In this document: positions 7,986 to 16,810 of the stretch, piece after piece
Layout of the letters: each line of letters starts with the position of its first letter
Numbering within the stretch: the stretch's first letter is position 1
From: a bacterium (Candidatus Blackallbacteria) CG13_big_fil_rev_8_21_14_2_50_49_14
GTDB lineage: Bacteria > Cyanobacteriota > Sericytochromatia > UBA7694
Reading direction: 5' to 3'
Assembly (NCBI GenBank): GCA_002783405.1
Contig: PFGG01000011.1
Location: 148,747-212,746, forward strand
DNA: 64,000 bases
The notes under the pieces: model-generated
The model's database searches: none
The model's input: the letters and a program-made list of their open reading frames with translations, nothing else
What the model was told of the DNA's origin: nothing
Program-made: the position numbers and the translations under genes

Positions 7986-9803
7986 ATGGACTTTAAAACC
8001 AGACAAAATCTTCCTCGTCCCCCCGTTTCAGAAGCCGTTCACAAACTCAAGAAAGAACCCGAGAAACAGCCTGCTGATGCTTCCTCAGAAGCTCAAAAGA
8101 GCGCTCAGGAAACGCAAGCGCTTGCTGCGAAAGAGCTCCCAGAAGCGTTTTTAAACCACCAGCTCAAGCTTGAAACACCTGCCCTTGACTCAAGCAGCCA
8201 ACCCCATCTTGAATTTATCGATCCTCCAGCTCAGGCAAAAAGTACAGATTCCCGACCGGAAAGGCCCAGCCCTTTCCTATCTGGCGCCAAAACCTTAGGC
8301 ATCAGCTCTCCAGATACAGAGCTTTTGGTGGATCCCTCAAAAGCAAAAGTTGACACCGGAGAACGCAATTTGGATCAACTGACAGAAAATCTTCAAAATC
8401 CTGATCAGGTGGCTGCCTTTCTCGATGCTGTCAATTATGATCAAGAAAGGGGTAAGCCCATGGGAGGAGATGGCCCATTGGGGGCCCAAAAGCCAGAAGA
8501 TACGCTGAGTAAATTCAGCGGGGTTTGTCGCGATATCCACCAATTGGGGGCCTATATTTTAAGCCAAAACGGCTACCAGGCCTCACAGGTAGGCTATGTC
8601 GCAGGCCGAACCAGCCATTCCATTCTCGCCTATGCCAAAGGCAAGAGTGGCTATGGGATTGTAGAATATGGCCGGAATTACAGTCCGGAAGAAATTTCAA
8701 AATTACTGGGAAGACCGGCTCTTTCTCCCCGCGAAGCCGTCTTGGCCCTGCGACCTGAAGCCAAAGTGATATTTGGCTGGACACCTCCTGAAAAAGGCAA
8801 AGAAGGCTCAGTTAAAGATATTTACTATACCATGGGGCATCAACTCTATCAGGAAAGCTTAAAACTCAAGCACCAGGACCATCTGAGTGTAGATTACCTG
8901 CGCGGGATTGAACTGGAAAAAACACTGGGCAAACATTGGAGTCTAAAACTGGGGCAACGCGGGAATACGCCAGGCGATCCGACCGGAAAAAATGCGTCCT
9001 ATCTCACAGCAGGCTACCAATGGGGAGACTTTGACAATTGGGGCCGCATTTCAGTAGGCGCCCAATACAGACCCCATGAAGGGGCACATGTGGTGGGCCC
9101 CAATACCTGGGACAAGAATCCAACCACCCTTTTGGGAGCAAATATCGAAGGGAAACTCACGCCCTTCAAGGCCAATCTCTCACCTCAACACCGGACCAGT
9201 ACGACGGTTTATGGTTCGGCCTCTGGGGCATTTGCAGCGTTTAATCAAAAAAAGGAAAGTGATGCAGGCGTTCGCGTCAATGCTGGCTATGGCTTTGATA
9301 TGGATATCCTCAGTGGATTGCCGCAGGCCAATCTCAGACTCTCTCAAAATTTTGATGGAAATATCAGTAAAAATCTCAGCTACCACAGCGAGGTTTTTAT
9401 GGACAATGATCTTTACCTGGCAACAGCAGCCTATGGCATGGGTGGCAAAGGCCTTTATGCCAATATTGGCGTCAATGGCAGTTTAAATTATACTCAGGGC
9501 CCTTGGAATGCCTATCTGGGAGCACAATACCTCTTCCAGCAGGTCAACAATCTTGAAGCCAGTGGTGTAAGCGCTGGTATGGGCTATAAATCAGGAAGAT
9601 TATCCTTTGGCACAGGGCTGGATGCCCTGGGCTCTGAAGAAGGGTTGAGAATCCGAACCCACCAACAGGTCGGCGTAGATCTTACGGAAAGGGCCAATTT
9701 CTTTCTGCAATCTTCTCAGGAAAAAATTCAAAACGAAAATATCGGAGATTATTCCAATCCAGGCAGTTTCAATATTGGCGCTGGATTCCAAGTCAAGTTA
9801 TAG
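7986..9803 (+). CDS. Transglutaminase-like domain fused to a repetitive beta-rich, barrel-like C-terminal half
   Basis: The product is 605 residues. Residues 1-130 are low-complexity and rich in Pro, Glu, Lys and Ala. Around 130-230 is a transglutaminase/papain-like signature: Cys181 in GVCRD, then His211 in TSHSILAY, with an acidic residue (Glu227 in IVEYG) in the expected third position. The second half consists of alternating amphipathic Gly/Tyr/Asn-rich strands and ends FNIGAGFQVKL, much like an outer-membrane beta-barrel. No signal peptide precedes it, which conflicts with an outer-membrane location unless the start or the secretion route is unusual. The ATG at 7986 follows GGAGA; a longer in-frame start at 7902 does not add a signal peptide. 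The gene ends in a strong terminator. Function unknown. Confidence 0.6.
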   Translation: MDFKTRQNLPRPPVSEAVHKLKKEPEKQPADASSEAQKSAQETQALAAKELPEAFLNHQLKLETPALDSSSQPHLEFIDPPAQAKSTDSRPERPSPFLSGAKTLGISSPDTELLVDPSKAKVDTGERNLDQLTENLQNPDQVAAFLDAVNYDQERGKPMGGDGPLGAQKPEDTLSKFSGVCRDIHQLGAYILSQNGYQASQVGYVAGRTSHSILAYAKGKSGYGIVEYGRNYSPEEISKLLGRPALSPREAVLALRPEAKVIFGWTPPEKGKEGSVKDIYYTMGHQLYQESLKLKHQDHLSVDYLRGIELEKTLGKHWSLKLGQRGNTPGDPTGKNASYLTAGYQWGDFDNWGRISVGAQYRPHEGAHVVGPNTWDKNPTTLLGANIEGKLTPFKANLSPQHRTSTTVYGSASGAFAAFNQKKESDAGVRVNAGYGFDMDILSGLPQANLRLSQNFDGNISKNLSYHSEVFMDNDLYLATAAYGMGGKGLYANIGVNGSLNYTQGPWNAYLGAQYLFQQVNNLEASGVSAGMGYKSGRLSFGTGLDALGSEEGLRIRTHQQVGVDLTERANFFLQSSQEKIQNENIGDYSNPGSFNIGAGFQVKL

Positions 9804-9823
9804 ACACTCAAATACGCAATCAA

Positions 9824-9860
9824 AAAGAAGGCTTATTCTCAGATCGAATAAGCCTTCTTT
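9824..9860. terminator. Bidirectional intrinsic terminator
   Basis: A perfect 15-bp stem (AAAGAAGGCTTATTC and its complement) with a 7-base loop lies between two convergent genes. A-rich sequence precedes it and T-rich sequence follows, so it can end transcription of the transglutaminase-like gene and of the dabA-dabB operon. Confidence 0.85.
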
Positions 9861-9868
9861 CAATTCAA

Positions 9869-11830
9869 TCAGTGAAAAATCAGAAAGGGTAAAAAGCCCA
9901 TTGCGATCATTGGCAAAATCAAGGTAGCAAGCTTCAAGCGCTCTGAGCGGCTAAAATCAGGATATTCATCCAGATATCTTTGAGACTCTCCAAAAATGAT
10001 CTTAAAAATAAACTTAAATACTGAATACACATTCAAAGTGTTTGCAATCAGAAACAAGAGCATTAAAGCCTGAGATTTTTCGGAAATATCTTCTAAAATA
10101 ACATCAAAGATAACAAATGAAGCAAAACCAGGCGTAAAGGTGAGTAAGAGCAATATCGAGATTGCAATCATATTGATATATTTAAAGCGGTTGCCGATGC
10201 CCAAATAGGAGCGTATATCGCTTAAATCCAATCTTTGTGAAAGGTATTGAATAAAATAATCCAGAATCAACAAAGACAGCAAATTTGTGACAAAATAGAT
10301 CACTGCATCAAAATGGGCCAAATCACCAAAGAAAAGAATGGCACTTGAAGAGACCAAGAAATAGCTGGTCTTAATTTTAATCAGATAATGCGAGATCGAA
10401 GAGTGGCGCAAACTGATCACAGAAAAAAGCAAGGCGAAAATCAAAAGAAATCCGGCCAAAGAAATCGGGTCAATCCAATGCAGCCCTTCCATTTTAACCA
10501 AGCCCAATACGCCTAAAACACCAAAAGTAAAGACAAGCACCTGGTTTGTCAAAAGCTTACGTTGAATTAAAGACTGAGCAAACCCTTCAACAAGACGGTT
10601 CAATTGAGATTGGAAGTCTTTTAAAGGTTGAAGCATCAATTGCCAAATTAAGGTCAAGCCAAAATTATGGTAAACCATGCGATAGGCCCAGGTACGCGCC
10701 GGCTTTGGCAATAAGAATTCAAAATGAACACCGTGGGGATCAAACTTTTGGTAGTTCAATTTTTCAAGATGGTGGTAATGATGAATATTGGAGGGCGTTC
10801 TGATAAATTGATAGGTTTTTAAAAGCGCGTTCGAAAGGGTATGCAGAATCACAATGGGATACCAACCCAAAGCAAATTCCATATAAATCAACCCGACTTG
10901 AACCACGGTTGCATAGGCCAACATCGACTTGGCGTCGGTTTGAATTCTGCTTTTCAACATGGCATAAACCGCAGTGATCAAACCCAACCCCAAAATCAAG
11001 GCATTCATACGCGGATGTGCTGCAAAAATATGCCGAAATTTCATCAAGAGGATAATTCCAGCATGAATCGAAAGCGCGCCATAAAAAATAGCGCTGGAAG
11101 TGGTGGGGCCTTCCATGGCTCTTGGCACCCATTTTGAGAAGGGAAAAATCGCTGATTTTCCCATGGTGGCAATAATCAAGGAAACCAAGAAGAAGCTGGA
11201 TACGCCATGTACATGTACATCTACTAAAAAGCCATGCTGTTCATGATGAAACGTCAGCAGGGCTAAAATCAGGAACAAATCACAAAATTTATACACCCCT
11301 AAAACGAATAGGGAATTGCTGACCGTTTTGCGCATCCCCTGATAATAAGAAATCAGGAATACTGAAGACAGTCCCAAGAGTTCCCATGCTATTAATACAA
11401 AATAGAAATTTGAAGTTAAAATCAAAGTATAGAGCGCAATTTGCATGAGGTAAAAATTGATAAAGAACTTATAATAACCCTCTTCATGGGCCAGATAGTT
11501 CAAAGAAAAGCGGCTGATGACACCACTTAAAAAGACACCCATCAAAAGCAAAATACTGGCATAGCGATCAACATGCATATTCAGACTATAGACCACCTTG
11601 GCATGTTGAAACCAGGAAAACAATTGCATATCTCTGTCACCGTTCATCCAGGTTAAGAGAGCAACGGCTATAGCACCTATAAAAAGAAGAACCTGAGCAG
11701 AAATAGCAATATAGGTTAATGTTTTTGAATAATTGGTACTGTTTTTGATGCGGGTAAAGACCGAAAAAACAAACATAAACACGGGAATAAGAATGATAAT
11801 GGAAATGCTATTTTCAAGTAATTCAGACAT
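9869..11830 (-). CDS. dabB: DabB: proton-conducting membrane subunit of the DAB inorganic carbon pump
   Basis: This 653-residue protein with many transmembrane helices belongs to the NuoL/MrpA-type antiporter family. The conserved MEGPTTSSAIFYGALSIHAG segment (complex I usually reads EGPTPVSAL) and WELLGLSSVFLISYYQ are diagnostic. In the DAB system DabB couples cation or proton flow to DabA so that CO2 is hydrated one way to bicarbonate. The ATG at 11830 lies inside the end of dabA (8-bp overlap), so the two are co-translated. No other complex I subunit is adjacent. It ends before the bidirectional terminator at 9824-9860. Confidence 0.9.
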   Translation of the reverse strand: MSELLENSISIIILIPVFMFVFSVFTRIKNSTNYSKTLTYIAISAQVLLFIGAIAVALLTWMNGDRDMQLFSWFQHAKVVYSLNMHVDRYASILLLMGVFLSGVISRFSLNYLAHEEGYYKFFINFYLMQIALYTLILTSNFYFVLIAWELLGLSSVFLISYYQGMRKTVSNSLFVLGVYKFCDLFLILALLTFHHEQHGFLVDVHVHGVSSFFLVSLIIATMGKSAIFPFSKWVPRAMEGPTTSSAIFYGALSIHAGIILLMKFRHIFAAHPRMNALILGLGLITAVYAMLKSRIQTDAKSMLAYATVVQVGLIYMEFALGWYPIVILHTLSNALLKTYQFIRTPSNIHHYHHLEKLNYQKFDPHGVHFEFLLPKPARTWAYRMVYHNFGLTLIWQLMLQPLKDFQSQLNRLVEGFAQSLIQRKLLTNQVLVFTFGVLGVLGLVKMEGLHWIDPISLAGFLLIFALLFSVISLRHSSISHYLIKIKTSYFLVSSSAILFFGDLAHFDAVIYFVTNLLSLLILDYFIQYLSQRLDLSDIRSYLGIGNRFKYINMIAISILLLLTFTPGFASFVIFDVILEDISEKSQALMLLFLIANTLNVYSVFKFIFKIIFGESQRYLDEYPDFSRSERLKLATLILPMIAMGFLPFLIFH

Positions 11831-14615
11831 ATTGACCTTCTAATATCGCAACAGGAATAAGATTTTGAGCATCTACTTTGATTTCCTGAGAAATCTGATA
11901 GGCGTTGAGTTCAGAATCAATCTCACTGGCTTTGATAAAGCTCTGGCCCTGATAAAAATAAAACTCTTTTTGTTCAAAATCAAAAACCATTAAACGCACC
12001 CAATGGTTTTTGATGAGTCGTTTAAGTTGCAGATTGTTGGCCATAATCTCTTCAATAATGGCTGGCTTGCTTTCAATCACAATCAAAATCCTGCGTGGGT
12101 CGTGAATTTCAACCATTTGTTTTGAAAGGCCCAAACGCAGATCGCTGGCAAAACCGCTCATCACCGCATAATTATTGGTAATATTGTGATTCAATTTAGA
12201 ACCGCAGCCGTATACCTCTGGATCGACTGCACTGAAATAATATTCCAGGTTAATCCCTGCACACACCGGTACCGCAGCCCCCATAATTCGGGAAAGAACA
12301 GAACCCTCATCATTCTCAGGGTTATAGGAACAGAGAAACGAACGCCGATCTAAAAATAGATTTTGGGTAAAACTTCTTCTGCCAATAATGCAAAGCGCAT
12401 TGGTTGCATGGTTATATTCCGGGCGCGCCTCGGTTAAATCGTTTGAACGGGTCGCAACCTTTTCAAAGGCGACCTCAGGATCCAGCTCATTGGAAATATT
12501 AAAGAACTTACGTGAACGTTCCGCAGCATTCAATTTTAAGGCCTGGGTCATTTTTTCAGTATGTTTAAGATGACGTGCTTTTTGTTCTGCGTTCAGCATC
12601 GAATCAAACCAAGAGATATTGTCCTTGCAGGTATCGTGATACCCCCCCACAAACAGGGTGGTATCTGGAATTTCAATTCCATACTTGCTTTTTAGCAAGG
12701 CACGAACTTCTGGGTGGTTGCCTATCGTCGCAAAAACTCTGCCGTTGGGACGCCCTTTGCCTCCCCCACAAGCCCCACAATTATAGGCGTATTCATGTGG
12801 ATTATTGATACTGGAAGAGCCATGGCCCACCACATAAATAAACTCTGTAAAATTATCCATTAAATCAATGGTTCTCAGTAGGTTATAGACTTTTTCTGCA
12901 CCTTGATCATAAGAAATCCCTTCGGCATTGCCTTGCTCATGAAAGATAAGATCAACCAAATGCTTCTGATGAAGAAATTTCTTTTTCGCACTGCGACGCA
13001 AGGCCAAATCCAGATGGGGCATAAAGACCTTGATAAAAAAGGGTATAGCGCTTAGATAACCCGTAATCACGGTAATCAGGTAGGAAAAGAACGATATTCT
13101 TGAGTGCCAGGAATAGGTATGAAAGATCTTTGCGTAGAGACGACTCATCCAAGAGGCTGTTTCAGCAGCCTCCTCAACCAGTACCTCTACTTCCCTGACT
13201 TTAAAGGTTTCTTTGATAACACCCGGACACAATTTGCGAAAGCGAACTTCATTAAAACCTTTGAAATGCATATTCATTTCAAAATGTCCTGCAACACCAA
13301 AGGTTCTACAGCGTGGATCTACTTCTTCAAGATATCTGCGCAAAGACTCTTCGCGATCATCAATGCAGGTGATATATTGAAAACTTTGACTAAGGGATTC
13401 TGATTTTGGTTTTTGATTGGTCAACGTTAACGCACTCAGACATTGATAGGCATAGGTTTTCTCAAGCGCATTCTGATAAATAATCTGACGTCGTACCTTG
13501 GTAAAATAGGGCAAGAGACTTAAAATATTCTCTTTGTCTTGTTCTGAAGCCAACCATTGCCCCTGTTTGATCAATTGATTTTGCTTTAAAAAATGCAAAG
13601 CCAGCCAAGTCAATTCATATTGCGCTTGTTCGATCGCCAATTGGCTTTGACTTTCACGAAAATCACTTAATAGATGGGGCTCAAATTGGGGCAAAAAAGC
13701 TTTTGAAATAACGTATTCGTAAACCAGCTTGACCAGCAGAAATTCCTTGATACTGTATTGGGTATCATCTAAAATCTGTTCGGGATCATGCTCTAACTTA
13801 TTAAACAGGCTGGCCCAGCCCCGCAAACGCAAGCCCATAGAGAGAAGATAGGTTTTATGCTGCTCTGCCGGTACTGCCATTTCTCTCAAATAATAGAGAA
13901 TCAGCTCATCAACACTCAGTTCTTTATGCACTGGCAGTTTAAGCTGCTCATGTATTTTTTTTGCCTGAAGATTTTCAAGCACAAGAGGAGACTTATAATT
14001 TTCTTTGAAACAATGCCAAAGCCCCTTTGACTTGTATTCATTCTTCCAATAGGTACTGCCTGGATCGACATAGGAGCTGAAAAGCTTTGCCAAAAGAGGA
14101 TTCATCACATCATCAATATCTACACCGTAGCGCTGTAGAATAATTTCTTTATAGGTGGGAAAAGTAAAACTGTTTTCAGGTTCTGCAGGCAGTTCAAGCG
14201 CTTGAACTCTGGTCATGATTTCTTGTATCAGATTTTGCTCAGGCTCTTTTTTCAATCTGCGTTTGATAACATTCTTCACACTTAATTCAGGCGGATTTAA
14301 AATCAAGTTGAGAAACAAGTCAATCTTACAATGCGGTTTTAAATGGTTGTTCTGGCAAACCATCTTCAGCTCTTCTTCAAGTGTCTTTTTAGAAATTTTG
14401 CCCAAGGCAATATATTCTAGATATTTTTTTTGCTCTAAAAAGCTAAACCCTTGATAGAGCTTATTGGCCAAAACACAAGCTGTTTCAAACTCATATTCTT
14501 CAAAGGCTTCAAGGGGATTGTGATGAACAAAATGCTGCAAGGTACCCTGATGCGGCAGGTATTTACTCACCCAAGCCAAATCCTGATCTAAATCGGAAAG
14601 TCGTTGTTCTATCAT
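11823..14615 (-). CDS. dabA: DabA: zinc-dependent, carbonic-anhydrase-like subunit of the DAB inorganic carbon pump (DUF2309)
   Basis: The 930-residue protein carries the beta-carbonic-anhydrase-like active site of DabA: Cys417 and Asp419 with Arg421 in TCIDDREES, then His598 in VVGHGSSS and Cys613 in YNCGACGG. These are the residues that bind zinc and activate water in characterised DabA. Length and motif order match the full-length family. It should sit on the cytoplasmic side of DabB and turn CO2 into bicarbonate using the membrane gradient. It follows the SulP gene at 14711 in the same direction, but a hairpin terminator lies between them, and dabB overlaps its 3' end. The ATG at 14615 was kept because homologous sequence begins close to it. 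Confidence 0.92.
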   Translation of the reverse strand: MIEQRLSDLDQDLAWVSKYLPHQGTLQHFVHHNPLEAFEEYEFETACVLANKLYQGFSFLEQKKYLEYIALGKISKKTLEEELKMVCQNNHLKPHCKIDLFLNLILNPPELSVKNVIKRRLKKEPEQNLIQEIMTRVQALELPAEPENSFTFPTYKEIILQRYGVDIDDVMNPLLAKLFSSYVDPGSTYWKNEYKSKGLWHCFKENYKSPLVLENLQAKKIHEQLKLPVHKELSVDELILYYLREMAVPAEQHKTYLLSMGLRLRGWASLFNKLEHDPEQILDDTQYSIKEFLLVKLVYEYVISKAFLPQFEPHLLSDFRESQSQLAIEQAQYELTWLALHFLKQNQLIKQGQWLASEQDKENILSLLPYFTKVRRQIIYQNALEKTYAYQCLSALTLTNQKPKSESLSQSFQYITCIDDREESLRRYLEEVDPRCRTFGVAGHFEMNMHFKGFNEVRFRKLCPGVIKETFKVREVEVLVEEAAETASWMSRLYAKIFHTYSWHSRISFFSYLITVITGYLSAIPFFIKVFMPHLDLALRRSAKKKFLHQKHLVDLIFHEQGNAEGISYDQGAEKVYNLLRTIDLMDNFTEFIYVVGHGSSSINNPHEYAYNCGACGGGKGRPNGRVFATIGNHPEVRALLKSKYGIEIPDTTLFVGGYHDTCKDNISWFDSMLNAEQKARHLKHTEKMTQALKLNAAERSRKFFNISNELDPEVAFEKVATRSNDLTEARPEYNHATNALCIIGRRSFTQNLFLDRRSFLCSYNPENDEGSVLSRIMGAAVPVCAGINLEYYFSAVDPEVYGCGSKLNHNITNNYAVMSGFASDLRLGLSKQMVEIHDPRRILIVIESKPAIIEEIMANNLQLKRLIKNHWVRLMVFDFEQKEFYFYQGQSFIKASEIDSELNAYQISQEIKVDAQNLIPVAILEGQYV

Positions 14616-14676
14616 AGCTACCTTAATTCTTTTTTCTCAAACGTCTTCAATACATATTTTCAGCAGATAAACCAGA

Positions 14677-14704
14677 AAAGAGGATGGCATCTGCCATCCT
14701 CTTT
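14677..14704 (-). terminator. Intrinsic terminator or attenuator between sulP and dabA
   Basis: A perfect 13-bp stem (AAAGAGGATGGCA and complement) with a 2-base formal loop is followed on the minus strand by TTTTC-type sequence. It lies seven bases after the SulP stop and 61 bases before dabA. It would stop or reduce read-through from sulP into dabAB unless dabA has its own promoter in the short gap. Confidence 0.75.
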
Positions 14705-14710
14705 AAATAT

Positions 14711-16342
14711 CTAAACGGGTAAAACTTCGCGCTTCCTTGAAGCCAAAGGGTGTTCAGAAATTGACTTGTGTTGATCCAGGCCATTAATTTCGCAAATCCC
14801 CCCTTCACGTTTATAATCCTTCGCATAATGATGAACATATTCCATAAAGGAATGGTCAATCAGATAAGATTTTGAAAAATCAAATATAACCGTTTTGCCA
14901 GCAGGCAAAGACTCAAGCTCACTCTTCAGACCAATTAAATTTGAGAAAACAGCAGAACTCTCAACCGTTACCAAATAATGGCCCGCTTCAGTTTCATGTA
15001 CGTGAAACTGAAGTTTGAACAAATCTTTAAATGCCACCCCCCTGTAAGCGTGAATGATCAGTTTCAAAATAATCCCACAAGCCACGCCAATCAAGAGATC
15101 GGTGGCAAGTACACAGACAATCGTGGTCACAAAGATAGCCAATTGTTCTGGGCCCGTTTTATAGGTATGAATAAACTCCTTGGGAGAAGCCAGACGAAAA
15201 CCTGTAAAGACAAGCAAAGCAGCAAGAGAGGCTAAGGGAATCTGATGAATCAGCCCAGGAGCTGCCGCTACAAAGAGCAACATAAATCCGCCATGAAAAA
15301 AGTTAGCCCAACGGGTACGGGCCCCGTTATTGATATTCGCAGAGGAACGGACAATTTCAGCAATCATGGGCAAACCACCCAATAGACCTGAAATCGTTGA
15401 ACCTACTCCCACCGCAAAGATATCTTTATTCAGATTGGCACGGCGGCCATAGACATCCAGCTTATCAACCGCCAAAGCTGAAAGTAAACTTTCCAAGCTG
15501 GCAATCAAAGCAATGCTGATAACAACCGTCCAGAAAGCACCCGTTGCGAAGTGTGAGAAGTCAGGAAAAACGATTCCTTTGACCACACTGCCCGGCAGAT
15601 TAATCAGATATTGAGGGCCGATTTCATGTTCATGTCCCCAAAGGGTGGACATATGGGTTTTATCCAGATGAAAAACATGGCCTAAAACAATGCCTACCAA
15701 AACAACCACCAAAGGTCCAGGGATTTTCTTCAAGGCTTGAATCGGCATAAAAGCCCACAAAACCGTAACGGCCAGACAGATCAGACCAATAATTGCAATT
15801 TCACCATTGGCATGCATTAAACTGTGAGGAATTTCAGCTATCACCTCAAGGGTTTCCTTGGTATGGGGTTTCACACCCAAAACAGTGTGAGCCTGTTTCG
15901 CCATGATGATAATACCAATTGCAGCTAACATGCCATGTACCGCAGGTGCAGGGAAATAGGCACTGAGCTTACCAGCTTTTAAAAGCCCAAAGGCCATTTG
16001 AATAATACCTGCAACAACGATCGCCGCAAGTGTTAAGCGGTAACCCAAGGCCATATTTCCTTGTCCTAAAGTCTCGACCCCTCCTACAATAATCACGATC
16101 AAGCCTGCAGCAGGACCATTAATCGTGACATAGGAGCCACTGATCATTGAGACAACCAGCCCCCCCACAATAGCTGAAATAATCCCAGCCATGGGAGGCA
16201 TGCCTGAGGCAAGGGCAATCCCAAGCGAAAGAGGCAAAGCGATTAAAAAGATCTGAAAACCAGAACTGAGGTCGAAACGCAAGTTTTCTTTTAGACCGGC
16301 CAACCCGTCTTTGGGGAGAGTTGGTTGAGGTAAAACAGACAT
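14711..16342 (-). CDS. SulP-family anion (bicarbonate/sulfate-type) transporter with STAS domain
   Basis: The 543-residue protein has the SulP core (about 10-14 membrane helices; GIALASGMPPMAGIISAIVGG and the SGSYVTINGPAAG segment are family hallmarks) and ends in a cytoplasmic STAS domain (about 425-530, VIFDFSKSYLIDHSFMEYV). SulP proteins move sulfate, bicarbonate (BicA type) or other anions with sodium or protons. Placement upstream of dabA-dabB favours bicarbonate, but this is inference from context. The ATG at 16342 follows AAGGAG at a rather long 12-base spacing; an in-frame TTG at 16372 is the alternative. An 11-bp direct repeat lies about 160-180 bp upstream. Confidence 0.88.
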   Translation of the reverse strand: MSVLPQPTLPKDGLAGLKENLRFDLSSGFQIFLIALPLSLGIALASGMPPMAGIISAIVGGLVVSMISGSYVTINGPAAGLIVIIVGGVETLGQGNMALGYRLTLAAIVVAGIIQMAFGLLKAGKLSAYFPAPAVHGMLAAIGIIIMAKQAHTVLGVKPHTKETLEVIAEIPHSLMHANGEIAIIGLICLAVTVLWAFMPIQALKKIPGPLVVVLVGIVLGHVFHLDKTHMSTLWGHEHEIGPQYLINLPGSVVKGIVFPDFSHFATGAFWTVVISIALIASLESLLSALAVDKLDVYGRRANLNKDIFAVGVGSTISGLLGGLPMIAEIVRSSANINNGARTRWANFFHGGFMLLFVAAAPGLIHQIPLASLAALLVFTGFRLASPKEFIHTYKTGPEQLAIFVTTIVCVLATDLLIGVACGIILKLIIHAYRGVAFKDLFKLQFHVHETEAGHYLVTVESSAVFSNLIGLKSELESLPAGKTVIFDFSKSYLIDHSFMEYVHHYAKDYKREGGICEINGLDQHKSISEHPLASRKREVLPV

Positions 16343-16502
16343 AGTGCTGTTAAACTCCTTTCTCGGATACAAAATTACTGCAAAGTCGAATTTTTTATGT
16401 CAAACACAGAAATCCATAAACACACAAAAAATAAATTCGTCTTGCCGCATGTTTAAAATTTTGGCATACCGAAAAAATTGAAGGGTAAGAATACCATGAA
16501 TC

Positions 16503-16524
16503 TTTGCTGAGAGTTTGCTGAGAA
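16503..16524 (-). promoter_or_regulatory. Tandem 11-bp direct repeat upstream of sulP-dabAB; candidate response-regulator site
   Basis: On the minus strand two 11-bp units read TTCTCAGCAAA and CTCTCAGCAAA back to back. One-turn direct repeats are the usual binding pattern of OmpR/PhoB-type regulators. The same core (CAG-C/G-AAACTCTCAG-C/G-AAA) occurs at 21717-21749 next to an OmpR-type regulator gene. The site lies 161-182 bp ahead of the sulP ATG and points in the direction of sulP transcription. Confidence 0.6.
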
Positions 16525-16810
16525 TCACAAGATCGGGGAAGAATCAATAAACAATTGAAATTTAAACGTTATAAATCTATATTAATCGTATGTTTAATAC
16601 AAATACACAACCATACATTAATATTATTGAATGTATTAATAGCCAATCTGAGCGTTCAGAAAGAAACCTGTAGTGTTTCACTGCGAAATGTATGTGAAAT
16701 AGATACCGTGAGCAAATATTCTAAATCAATAATTTTTAAATAAAATAAGGAAATTCACTAAAATTCAGCAAGATTTGCACTGTTAATCATCAGCAAAACA
16801 TAACGAAATT
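16525..16810. other. AT-rich noncoding region downstream of the TraB-like gene
   Basis: No credible gene is seen here. A short open frame (16555-16743) has a TTG start without a ribosome site. Overlapping inverted repeats are present: ATACATT at 16613-16619 with AATGTAT at 16630-16636, nested in ATTAATA/TATTAAT words. These could be a regulator site for the leftward sulP-dabAB operon. No clear terminator for the TraB-like gene is visible. Confidence 0.5.

Noticed and set aside
14647..14859. 70-residue minus-strand open frame overlapping the end of sulP
   Set aside because: Overlaps the STAS domain of the SulP gene in another frame and includes the terminator hairpin.
16555..16743. 62-residue open frame upstream of sulP
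   Set aside because: TTG start without ribosome site, AT-biased composition and no recognisable protein; more likely regulatory DNA.
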